This document shows positions 1 through 4,797 of a stretch of 5,383 nucleotides of DNA, piece by piece. A program made the translations under genes and the position numbers. The notes below the pieces were generated by a model. That model made no database searches, was not told where the DNA came from, and saw only the letters and a list, made by a program, of their open reading frames with translations. Every line of letters starts with the position of its first letter. Positions within the stretch are counted from its first letter, which is position 1. The DNA comes from Bacillota bacterium (GTDB lineage Bacteria; Bacillota_E; JAJZYS01; JAILZS01), in contig JAKASY010000185.1 in the NCBI GenBank assembly GCA_021817625.1, positions 1 through 5,383 on the forward strand, written 5' to 3'.

Positions 1-304
1 GCTCGCGCACGTTCACCTGGGTGTAGAGGAACGGGTTCAGTCCCGCGCGCGCGGCAACGCCCCGGAACGTGAAGGTGTGGAGCTTGGGCGAGCACGAGGC
101 GACCACGAGGCCGTCGAGCCCCTTGCCCTGGATGTCGTCGACGATCTCCTCCTGCGTGGCGTCCGAGCACGTGAACATGGCGGTACGCGCCACGGCCACG
201 CCCTCCTCGCCCCGCACCGCCTCGATCACGCGCTCGACGTCGACGTAGTCGGAGATGTTGCCGCCGCAGTGGCAGACGTACACGCCGATCTTGCGCTCGC
301 TCAT
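1..304 (-). CDS. hdrA: HdrA-type heterodisulfide reductase subunit A, N-terminal part (runs off left edge)
   Basis: The first 101 residues of a protein that continues beyond base 1. It opens MSERKIGVYVCHCGGNIS, then has FTCSD (Cys46), VVASCSPKLH (Cys71) and AGLNPFLYTQVNVRE, which is the conserved N-terminal domain of HdrA, the FAD and iron-sulfur subunit of CoB-CoM heterodisulfide reductase and its bacterial relatives. Visible cysteines are C11, C13, C46 and C71; in HdrA this domain carries its own iron-sulfur cluster. The FAD and ferredoxin domains expected downstream are outside the window. The ATG (complement of 302-304) overlaps the TGA of the preceding gene in ATGA, so translation is probably coupled; only a weak G-rich Shine-Dalgarno (GAGGGTGGGG) precedes it. 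It is the second HdrA-like gene in the operon, and it has the N-terminal domain that the first one lacks. Family assignment is firm; electron donor, acceptor and whether it bifurcates electrons cannot be seen. Confidence 0.9.
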   Translation of the reverse strand, partial: MSERKIGVYVCHCGGNISDYVDVERVIEAVRGEEGVAVARTAMFTCSDATQEEIVDDIQGKGLDGLVVASCSPKLHTFTFRGVAARAGLNPFLYTQVNVRE

Positions 305-3000
305 GACCCCACCCTCGTGCGCTCGATGTAGGCCGCCGCCTGCGCCACGGCCGCGCCGGCGTGCAGGATGGACTCCGGGATGTCGCGGGCGCCGGCTGCC
401 GTGGCGGCGACGAACACTCCGGGGAGGGAGGTCTGGCCCGGGCTCAGGTCGCCGTCCGCCTCGGCCACGTAGTCGAAGGCGTCGCGATCGAGCTCGCCAT
501 CGGCGAACAGCCGGAATGCGTCGGTGTTCGGCAGGACGCCGACGGCCAGGACGACGAGGTCGAACACCTCCTCGCGCGCCGCGCCGCCGTTCTCGATGTC
601 CTCGTAGCGCACGGCGAGGTCGCCGCCGGGGAGCTCGCGGATGCGGCCCACGCGGCCCTTGACGAACCTCGTCCCCATGCCCTCGGCCTGCACGTAGAAC
701 TCGTCGTAGCCCTTGCCCGCGGCGCGCACGTCCACGCTGAACACGGTGACGTCCGCCAGCGGCAGGGCGCCCATGATCAGCTGGTTCTGCTTGAGCGAGT
801 ACATGCAGCAGATGCGCGAGCAGAGGGGGTTTCCCACGCTGTGGTCGCGCGAGCCCGTGCACATCACGTAGGCGATGCGCTCGGGCACCTTGCCGTCGCC
901 CGGGCGCAGCACCGTGTTGTACGGTCGCGTCGGCGCCAGGAGGCGGTCCATCTGCATGCCGGTGATGACGTTCGCGAAGCGGCCGTAGCCATACTCGGGC
1001 TTGAGGTCGGCAGGAAACAGGCGAAAGCCCGTGGCCAGCACCACGCTCCCCACCTCCGCCTCGAGCCGCTCGGGGCGCATGTCGAGGTGGATGGCGTCGG
1101 CGGGGCAGGCCGCCACGCACTCGTGACACTCCGAGCACACGCCGCAGTCGAGGCAGCGTCCGGCCGCGGCGTGGGCCTCGGCCGCGCTGAGGGGCGCCTC
1201 GATCTCGGCGAAGTCGCGCGGCTCGGGCACGAGGCGCTTTCCGTCCGGCAGGGGATCGCGCCGGCTGTAGGCGCGCTGGCGGCGCAGGACGTCCTCCGGC
1301 TCCACCCGCGGCAGGCGGCGGTCGTAGTCGCCCGGGTCGAAGGGGAGATGCCTCAGGTAGCGGTCCACCATGTGCGCGGCCCGGGCCCCGGCCCCTGCGG
1401 CCTGGGCGATGGTCGTCGGCCCGTCCACCACGTCGCCGCAGGCGAAGACGGACGGCGTCCGGCTCTGCATGCTGGCGGCGTCGACCCGGACGCCCCCTCC
1501 CCTGCCCAGATCCACGACACCCTCGAAGGCCGTAGCGTCGGCGCCCATGCCGATGGCCACGATCACGCCGTCGGCCGGGAGGGTGCGGCGGCGCTCTTCG
1601 TCGTAGCGGGGCCGAAAGCGGCCCTCGCCGTCCAGGACCGAGAGGCAGGCCTTGAGCTCGATCGCCTCGACCGAGCGCTCCCCGGCGACCGACCGGACTC
1701 CCCAGCCGTCGTGCAGGTGCACGCCCTCCGCCAGGGCCTCGTCGACCTCCCACGGGAACGCCGGCATGGCCTCCCGCCGCTCAAGGCAGACGAGGTCCAC
1801 GTCGGCACCCAGGCGCCGTGCCGAGCGGGCCGCGTCGATGGCGACGTTGCCCCCACCCACCACGACCACGCGCCGCCCGGCGAGATCCGGGCGAACCGGG
1901 CCGAGCTTCACGGCCCGCAGAAAGTCGAGCGCGGGCGTGACGGCCTCGAGGTCCTCGCCGGGCACGCCGAGCCGCAGCGGCCGCGGCGTGCCCGTGGCCA
2001 CGAGGACGGCGTCAAAGCCGTCGCGCCTGAGCGCCTCGAGGTCGTCCACGCGCCGGTCCGCCTGGATCTCGACGCCGATCGCGGTGAGGTTCGCGACGTC
2101 GTGCGCGACGGCCTCGGCCGGCAGGCGGTAGGCGGGGATGGAGAGCGCCAGGGCGCCGCCGGCCACGGGCGCCGCCTCGTAGACGCGCACCGCGTGGCCG
2201 CGCAGGCGCAGCTGCCAGGCGGCCGTGAGGCCGGCGGGCCCGGAGCCGACGACGGCGACCCGGGCGCCCGTGTCGGGCGCGGGCACAGCGCCCGGGGGAC
2301 GGCCGGAGGCGTAGTGGCGGTCGGCGACGAAGCGCTTGAGGCGCCGCACCGGCACGGGCCCCTCCAGCTGGCCGCGCGAGCACTCCTCCTCGCACGGCGC
2401 GAAGCACGCCCGCCCCAGGCTCGCGGCGAGCGGCGTCGTCTCGAGGATCAGGTCGAAGGCCTTCTCGTACTCGCCGCTGCGCGCAAGGGAGACGTAGCCG
2501 TGCGCCTTGACGCCGGCCGGGCAGGCGAACGTGCAGGGCGAGGTGCCGGGGCGGTCGATGACGGCCTTCTTTGGCACGGCCTGCGGGAAGGCGATGTAGG
2601 CCGCCCGCCGGCCGACCATGTCGGCGTTGAAGGCGTCGGGCACGGCCACCGTGCAGGCGAGCTCGCACTGCTGGCAGCCCGTGCAGGCGGCCTCGTCCAC
2701 GTAGCGCGGGTTCTTGCGGATGGCGGCGCGGAAGACGCCGCCGGGCAGGCGCTCGACCGACTCCACCTCGGCGTACGTCAGGACCTCGACGTTCGGGTGG
2801 TGGATGGTCGCCGCCATCTTCGGCGTGGAGATGCAGCTGGCGCAGTCGAGGGTGGGGAAGACCTTGCTGAGCAGGATCATCTTGCCGCCGATCGAGGCCT
2901 CCTTCTCGACCAGGAGGACCCGGTAGCCCATGTCGCCCAGCTTGAGGGCCGACTCCATGCCGCCGATGCCGCCGCCGACGACCAGGGCGTCATAGTCCAT
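301..3000 (-). CDS. HdrA-like flavoprotein with an inserted GltD-type NAD(P)H oxidoreductase module
   Basis: An 899-residue soluble iron-sulfur flavoprotein. Residues 1-61 are the start of an HdrA FAD domain: VVGGGIGGMESALKLG (7-22), then C53xxC56 in the HdrA signature ending STPKM. C106, C109, C112 and C116 are the first ferredoxin motif, followed by the HdrA-typical AFPQAVP (137-143). Residues about 150-612 are a complete GltD-like module: cysteines 156, 160, 199, 203, 207; FAD motif VVGSGPAGL (250-258); IPAYRLP (288-294); NAD(P)-binding VVVGGGNVAIDAARSARRLG (378-397 region); second FAD motif CGDVVDGPTTIAQAAGAGAR (521-540). A cysteine string follows (616, 619, 622, 625, 628, 632). HdrA sequence then resumes: VVLATG, EYGYGRFANVIT, CTGSRD (714-719), LCSRICCMYSLKQ (726-738), AAGKGYDEFY. 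The HdrA N-terminal domain is absent. An in-frame GTG would extend the protein by 84 residues, but that part is antisense-like shadow of the upstream gene; the ATG at 3000 has GGAGG 7 bases upstream and begins the FAD motif at once. Likely role: electron transfer between NAD(P)H and Hdr-type clusters. The physiological direction is unknown. Confidence 0.9.
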   Translation of the reverse strand: MDYDALVVGGGIGGMESALKLGDMGYRVLLVEKEASIGGKMILLSKVFPTLDCASCISTPKMAATIHHPNVEVLTYAEVESVERLPGGVFRAAIRKNPRYVDEAACTGCQQCELACTVAVPDAFNADMVGRRAAYIAFPQAVPKKAVIDRPGTSPCTFACPAGVKAHGYVSLARSGEYEKAFDLILETTPLAASLGRACFAPCEEECSRGQLEGPVPVRRLKRFVADRHYASGRPPGAVPAPDTGARVAVVGSGPAGLTAAWQLRLRGHAVRVYEAAPVAGGALALSIPAYRLPAEAVAHDVANLTAIGVEIQADRRVDDLEALRRDGFDAVLVATGTPRPLRLGVPGEDLEAVTPALDFLRAVKLGPVRPDLAGRRVVVVGGGNVAIDAARSARRLGADVDLVCLERREAMPAFPWEVDEALAEGVHLHDGWGVRSVAGERSVEAIELKACLSVLDGEGRFRPRYDEERRRTLPADGVIVAIGMGADATAFEGVVDLGRGGGVRVDAASMQSRTPSVFACGDVVDGPTTIAQAAGAGARAAHMVDRYLRHLPFDPGDYDRRLPRVEPEDVLRRQRAYSRRDPLPDGKRLVPEPRDFAEIEAPLSAAEAHAAAGRCLDCGVCSECHECVAACPADAIHLDMRPERLEAEVGSVVLATGFRLFPADLKPEYGYGRFANVITGMQMDRLLAPTRPYNTVLRPGDGKVPERIAYVMCTGSRDHSVGNPLCSRICCMYSLKQNQLIMGALPLADVTVFSVDVRAAGKGYDEFYVQAEGMGTRFVKGRVGRIRELPGGDLAVRYEDIENGGAAREEVFDLVVLAVGVLPNTDAFRLFADGELDRDAFDYVAEADGDLSPGQTSLPGVFVAATAAGARDIPESILHAGAAVAQAAAYIERTRVGS

Positions 3001-3442
3001 GTCCGTCCCTCCCGACGGGGCCGAGGGCCGCGAGGCTCTGGGCAAACTCCCGCACGTAGCGCGTGAACGGCTCCGCGCACACCGAGCAGATCGCCGCCAT
3101 GCGCACACGCTCGGGCTCGATGCCGCGCTCGCCCAGCATGGACTGCGCCCGCTCCACGATCCGGGCGGAGCGCTCGGCGCAGTCGGCGAGGTAGGCGCAC
3201 TCCTCGCCGTCCGCCGCGACGAACACGCCGTCGAACCCGTGCTCGACGGCATGGACGATCCAGTCCGGGCGGATGCCGCTCGTGCAGGGCATGGCGATGG
3301 TCGCGACGGTGGCCGGGTAGTGCATGTGCGACGAGCCGGCCAGGTCGATCCCAGGGTCGGAGATGTTGTTCGTGGAGAGCACGAGAATGCTCGGGGCGCG
3401 CGTCCTGGGGCGCGCCACTGCGGCCTGGGCCATGGCGGTCAC
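2990..3442 (-). CDS. MvhD/FlpD-family hydrogenase iron-sulfur (delta) subunit-like protein
   Basis: A 150-residue soluble protein of the MvhD/FlpD family, the small [2Fe-2S] protein that passes electrons to HdrA in methanogens and in bacterial Hdr complexes. Family features in order: a beta strand SILVLSTN (18-25), DLAGSSHMHYP (33-43), MPCTSGIRPDWI (51-62), GFDGVFVAADGEECAYLADC (69-88), and a C-terminal helix RGIEPERVRMAAICSVC (106-122). Cysteines are C53, C82, C88, C119 and C122. The N-terminal CxxC pair usual in MvhD is absent (STNNIS instead), while CSVC near the end may supply replacement ligands. The start is taken as GTG at 3442, whose GTGA overlaps the tusA stop; an ATG three codons in (3433) is an alternative. 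No strong Shine-Dalgarno is visible, which fits coupling. It overlaps the following gene by 11 bases, so it was probably made to work with that HdrA-like protein. Family is sure; cluster content is inference. Confidence 0.88.
   Translation of the reverse strand: MTAMAQAAVARPRTRAPSILVLSTNNISDPGIDLAGSSHMHYPATVATIAMPCTSGIRPDWIVHAVEHGFDGVFVAADGEECAYLADCAERSARIVERAQSMLGERGIEPERVRMAAICSVCAEPFTRYVREFAQSLAALGPVGRDGHGL
3008..3012 (-). promoter_or_regulatory. Shine-Dalgarno deciding the start of the HdrA/GltD gene
   Basis: GGAGG on the minus strand, 7 bases before the ATG at 3000, inside the end of the MvhD-like gene. It supports the ATG at 3000 as start over the 84-residue longer reading. Confidence 0.75.
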
Positions 3443-3690
3443 CGGGCCCGACGCACGAACAGCTTGTAGTAGCCCGCCTCCTGCACCATGCCCAGGTACT
3501 CGTGGCCCATCTTCTTGGCCCAGGCCGGCAGGTCACGCTGCGTGCCGCTGTCCGTCGAGAGGACGGCCATCACCTCGCCCACCGGGACCTCCACGATGCC
3601 CTTCTTGGCGGCCAGGATCGGACCCGGGCACGACGTCCCGCGCGCGTCGACGACCTTCTTGACGGCGATCTGGTCGAGCTCTGTCTGCAT
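3439..3690 (-). CDS. tusA: TusA-family sulfur carrier protein
   Basis: An 83-residue cytoplasmic TusA/SirA-fold protein. The signature is VVDARGTSCPGPILAAKKG: Cys21 in the CPxP motif at the start of helix 1, the residue that carries the persulfide in this family. Then come VPVGEVMAVLSTDSGTQRDLPAWAKKMGHE and a final strand GYYKLFVRR, which complete the beta-alpha-beta-alpha-beta-beta fold. Length matches the family (about 75-85). The start is ATG at 3690 because AGGAGG lies 7 bases upstream (3698-3703); a GTG at 3729 would add 13 residues but has no such site. First gene of the operon, coupled by a GTGA overlap to the MvhD-like gene. In sulfur oxidisers and other bacteria TusA proteins are found beside Hdr-like or Dsr genes and deliver sulfane sulfur. 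By analogy this one probably supplies or receives sulfur for the Hdr-like flavoproteins; a general tRNA-thiolation role is less likely given the neighbours. Confidence 0.93.
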   Translation of the reverse strand: MQTELDQIAVKKVVDARGTSCPGPILAAKKGIVEVPVGEVMAVLSTDSGTQRDLPAWAKKMGHEYLGMVQEAGYYKLFVRRAR

Positions 3691-3697
3691 GCAGCGC

Positions 3698-3703
3698 CCT
3701 CCT
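3698..3703 (-). promoter_or_regulatory. Shine-Dalgarno of tusA
   Basis: AGGAGG read on the minus strand, 7 bases before the ATG at 3690. It fixes the tusA start against the upstream in-frame GTG at 3729. The same 7-base spacing is seen in front of nrdR (GGAGG, 5348-5352), the antitoxin (GGAGG, 4750-4754) and the HdrA/GltD gene (GGAGG, 3008-3012). Confidence 0.85.
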
Positions 3704-3720
3704 CTGCTTGTGAAAGAGAG

Positions 3721-3740
3721 AGCGTTCACGAGCGCTCACG
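3721..3740 (-). repeat. 10-base tandem direct repeat in front of tusA
   Basis: On the minus strand CGTGAGCGCT is followed directly by CGTGAACGCT, identical at 9 of 10 positions and ending 30 bases before the tusA ATG. One unit contains the palindrome AGCGCT. A helical-turn-spaced pair in this position could be an operator or lie in the 5' untranslated region; chance in GC-rich DNA is also possible. Confidence 0.4.
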
Positions 3741-3793
3741 CGCCTCTTTCGCCCATCGAGCGGCTCCGGCCGCTTCCGGCTCCACGCTACCCC

Positions 3794-3811
3794 GGTACCC
3801 TTACGGGTACC
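3794..3811. repeat. Inverted repeat GGTACCC-TTAC-GGGTACC
   Basis: Perfect 7-base arms with a 4-base centre; each arm contains the palindrome GGTACC, so it reads as both inverted and direct repeat. It lies about 104 bases before tusA, at a position where an operator for a dimeric regulator would be expected. In RNA it would form a 7-base-pair hairpin; there is no T-run after it in either direction, so a terminator is unlikely. Confidence 0.45.
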
Positions 3812-3908
3812 ACGAGCGATCGGGCCGAGAGGCACCGGTCCCTTGGCCGCGCCGGGGCCGGGACCATCGGGCGCGCGTCGGCGTCCGGTTGGCATGGCGA
3901 CGCAGCAA

Positions 3909-3932
3909 GGCCGGGAAGTGACCTTCCCGGCC
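3909..3932 (-). terminator. Terminator-like hairpin after the VOC remnant
   Basis: Perfect 10-base-pair GC-rich stem (GGCCGGGAAG with CTTCCCGGCC) and a 4-base loop. It begins 36 bases after the TAG of the VOC remnant, between that gene and the tusA operon. Read on the minus strand it is followed by TTGCTG, not a true T-tract, so it is at best a weak intrinsic terminator; a Rho-dependent end or a regulatory structure is possible. Confidence 0.45.
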
Positions 3933-3967
3933 CGCGCGCCGCCTCTTCGTCTCGTCGGAAGCCGTAG

Positions 3968-4265
3968 CTAAAGCGCCGTCGGCGGACCCGAGAACGCGCA
4001 CGGGCGCCCCGACGGATGCTGGAAGCTCGAGTTGCGGATCCCCAATGGGCGGTTCACCTGCCCGTTGGGCAAGTCAGCGCCCTTGCAGGCGCTCACCTGT
4101 GGCGTCCAGGTCGTCGACCTCGAGCGTGAACTGGACCCGCGCCCGCCTCGGGGTGACCCGGGTGGGCGCGACCAACTGGAGCGCCGCCCGCGTCGCGAGG
4201 AGGTTGGTCGCGGGTCCGCACAGCCTATCCGCCCTTGCCAGGCGGCGACACCGAGCCACGCTCAT
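3968..4265 (-). pseudogene. Frameshifted VOC/glyoxalase-bleomycin resistance family remnant
   Basis: Two reading frames together give the C-terminal half of a VOC-fold protein. Frame one (ATG at 4265, TGA at 4076-4074) ends ARVQFTLEVDDLDATGERLQG, the typical strand and DDLDA helix. Shifted by one base near 4081, the second frame continues GADLPNGQVNRPLGIRN then SSFQHPSGRPCAFSGPP and stops at TAG (3970-3968), matching the family ending of the type RPWGIRE...F..HPSG. Joining the frames restores ERLQGADLP without a gap. The first 25 or so residues of frame one, starting in an ATGA overlap with the toxin stop, show no VOC resemblance, and the usual first 50 residues are missing, so the gene is probably both truncated and shifted. 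A sequencing error could explain the shift but not the missing front. Family call is by motif memory, moderately sure; any enzyme activity is not predictable. Confidence 0.6.
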
Positions 4266-4522
4266 GAACGATAGACGTCACGCCGATGGCCGACCTTGAC
4301 CACCACAACGGCTCGCTCTTGGTCACGCACTTCGTAGAGGATCCGGTAGGGCCCCTGCCGGACTCGATACCTGTCAAGGCCCGACAGCTTCTCGCAGCCA
4401 CGCGGACGGGGTTCATCGGAGAGAGCCGAGATGCGCTCCAGGATGGAGGCCACGTTCGCACGCGGCAGGGCCCTCAAGTCCTTGGCGACAGATTGCTTGA
4501 AGCGAATCTCATAGGACGCCAT
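4262..4522 (-). CDS. RelE/ParE-family toxin
   Basis: An 86-residue protein of the RelE/ParE fold, the toxin of a type II toxin-antitoxin pair. Visible features: N-terminal strand YEIRFKQSVAKDLRAL (4-19), the helical part PRANVASILERISALS, then GCEKLSGLDRYRVRQGPYRI (42-61), LYEVRDQERAVVVVKVGHRR and the C-terminal DVYR. Basic residues R51, R53, R55 and R60 and the late H79, R80, R81 and Y84 lie where RelE-type mRNA interferases have their RNA-binding and catalytic residues, so ribosome-dependent mRNA cleavage is more likely than the gyrase action of ParE, though sequence alone does not decide. The ATG lies inside the end of the antitoxin gene (14-base overlap), the usual arrangement for keeping toxin synthesis coupled to the antitoxin. 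All parts of the fold are present, so it looks intact. Confidence 0.87.
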   Translation of the reverse strand: MASYEIRFKQSVAKDLRALPRANVASILERISALSDEPRPRGCEKLSGLDRYRVRQGPYRILYEVRDQERAVVVVKVGHRRDVYRS

Positions 4523-4742
4523 GCGCCTTCAGTTCGGCCAGGAGCTGCTCGTAACTCACTTCCGGCTCGGCCGCGCGCCGCTCGAACGCGTCGAGGTCCT
4601 CCCGATCATCCCGGAGAAGATCGCGCACCGCCTGGTTGATGATGTCCGACACCGGGCGGTGGGACACGGCCGCCTTCATACGTAAGGCCCGATGAAGATC
4701 CACGTCCAGATAGACCGTCGTGCGCTCGGTGCGCCGAGCCAT
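4509..4742 (-). CDS. Ribbon-helix-helix (CopG-type) antitoxin
   Basis: A 77-residue protein. Residues 5-13 (TERTTVYLD) form the DNA-contacting strand, 15-28 and 30-43 (PVSDIINQAVRDLL) the two helices of a ribbon-helix-helix domain. The acidic tail 44-77 (EDLDAFERRAAEP then VSYEQLLAELKAHG) is the part that would wrap the toxin. RHH antitoxins bind as dimers to their own promoter, and a repeated 8-base element lies in that promoter. The ATG at 4742 has GGAGG 7 bases upstream. The gene overlaps the RelE/ParE toxin by 14 bases. Base content of the pair (about 64% GC by hand count over 4261-4740) is lower than that of the flanking genes, suggesting acquisition. Confidence 0.85.
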   Translation of the reverse strand: MARRTERTTVYLDVDLHRALRMKAAVSHRPVSDIINQAVRDLLRDDREDLDAFERRAAEPEVSYEQLLAELKAHGVL

Positions 4743-4763
4743 GACCTCGCCTCCATGGTCGCC

Positions 4764-4792
4764 ATCGTAGCGTCACAACGTCTTAGCGTCAA
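4764..4792 (-). promoter_or_regulatory. Sigma70-like promoter of the toxin-antitoxin pair
   Basis: On the minus strand TTGACG (4792-4787) and TACGAT (4769-4764) are separated by exactly 17 bases, a good match to the -35/-10 consensus. It starts 5 bases after the nrdR stop and leaves about 20 bases to the antitoxin start, so the transcript would have a short leader with the GGAGG site. Confidence 0.7.
4768..4791 (-). repeat. Direct repeat in the toxin-antitoxin promoter, likely antitoxin operator
   Basis: TGACGCTA occurs twice, perfectly, with 8 bases between (AGACGTTG), a 16-base period. One copy overlaps the -35 element and the other the -10, so a protein bound there would block RNA polymerase. 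Direct repeats of this kind are common operators for ribbon-helix-helix antitoxins; the assignment to this antitoxin is inference. Confidence 0.6.
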
Positions 4793-4797
4793 GGCGT

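Larger units (their letters stand above)
3691..3967 (-). other. Non-coding leader region of the tusA-hdr operon
   Basis: These 277 bases carry no credible gene: the open frames in both strands are low-complexity Arg/Pro/Gly-rich translations of GC-rich DNA with no family signature. The region must hold the promoter of the tusA operon, but I see no convincing -35/-10 pair or -24/-12 element. What is visible is a strong hairpin at 3909-3932, a GGTACC-type inverted repeat at 3794-3811 and a 10-base tandem repeat at 3721-3740, each listed separately. Confidence 0.6.

Noticed and set aside
2012..2668. A 218-codon minus-strand open frame inside the HdrA/GltD gene
   Set aside because: Arg/Ala/Gly-rich shadow of the GltD region in another frame, with no motif of its own.
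361..3066. A 901-codon open frame on the plus strand, antisense to the HdrA/GltD gene
   Set aside because: Its translation is rich in His, Arg, Ala and Gly without any domain or motif. The minus strand carries unmistakable HdrA and GltD signatures over the same bases. Long antisense frames are usual in high-GC genes.
3001..3252. An 84-residue N-terminal extension of the HdrA/GltD protein
   Set aside because: It overlaps the MvhD-like gene in another frame, is low-complexity and lacks similarity to HdrA. The ATG at 3000 has a good GGAGG site and leads directly into the FAD motif.
3488..4001. Several overlapping open frames on both strands between tusA and the VOC remnant
   Set aside because: All are Arg/Pro/Ser-rich translations of GC-rich non-coding DNA, mutually overlapping, without ribosome binding sites or family signatures.
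4076..4093. Short inverted repeat AGCGCC-6 bases-GGCGCT
   Set aside because: Six-base GC-rich arms within a decayed coding stretch are expected by chance at this base composition.
4032..4299. Two plus-strand open frames of 80 and 84 codons
   Set aside because: They are antisense to the VOC remnant and the toxin end and show no recognisable motif; the minus-strand reading explains the region better.
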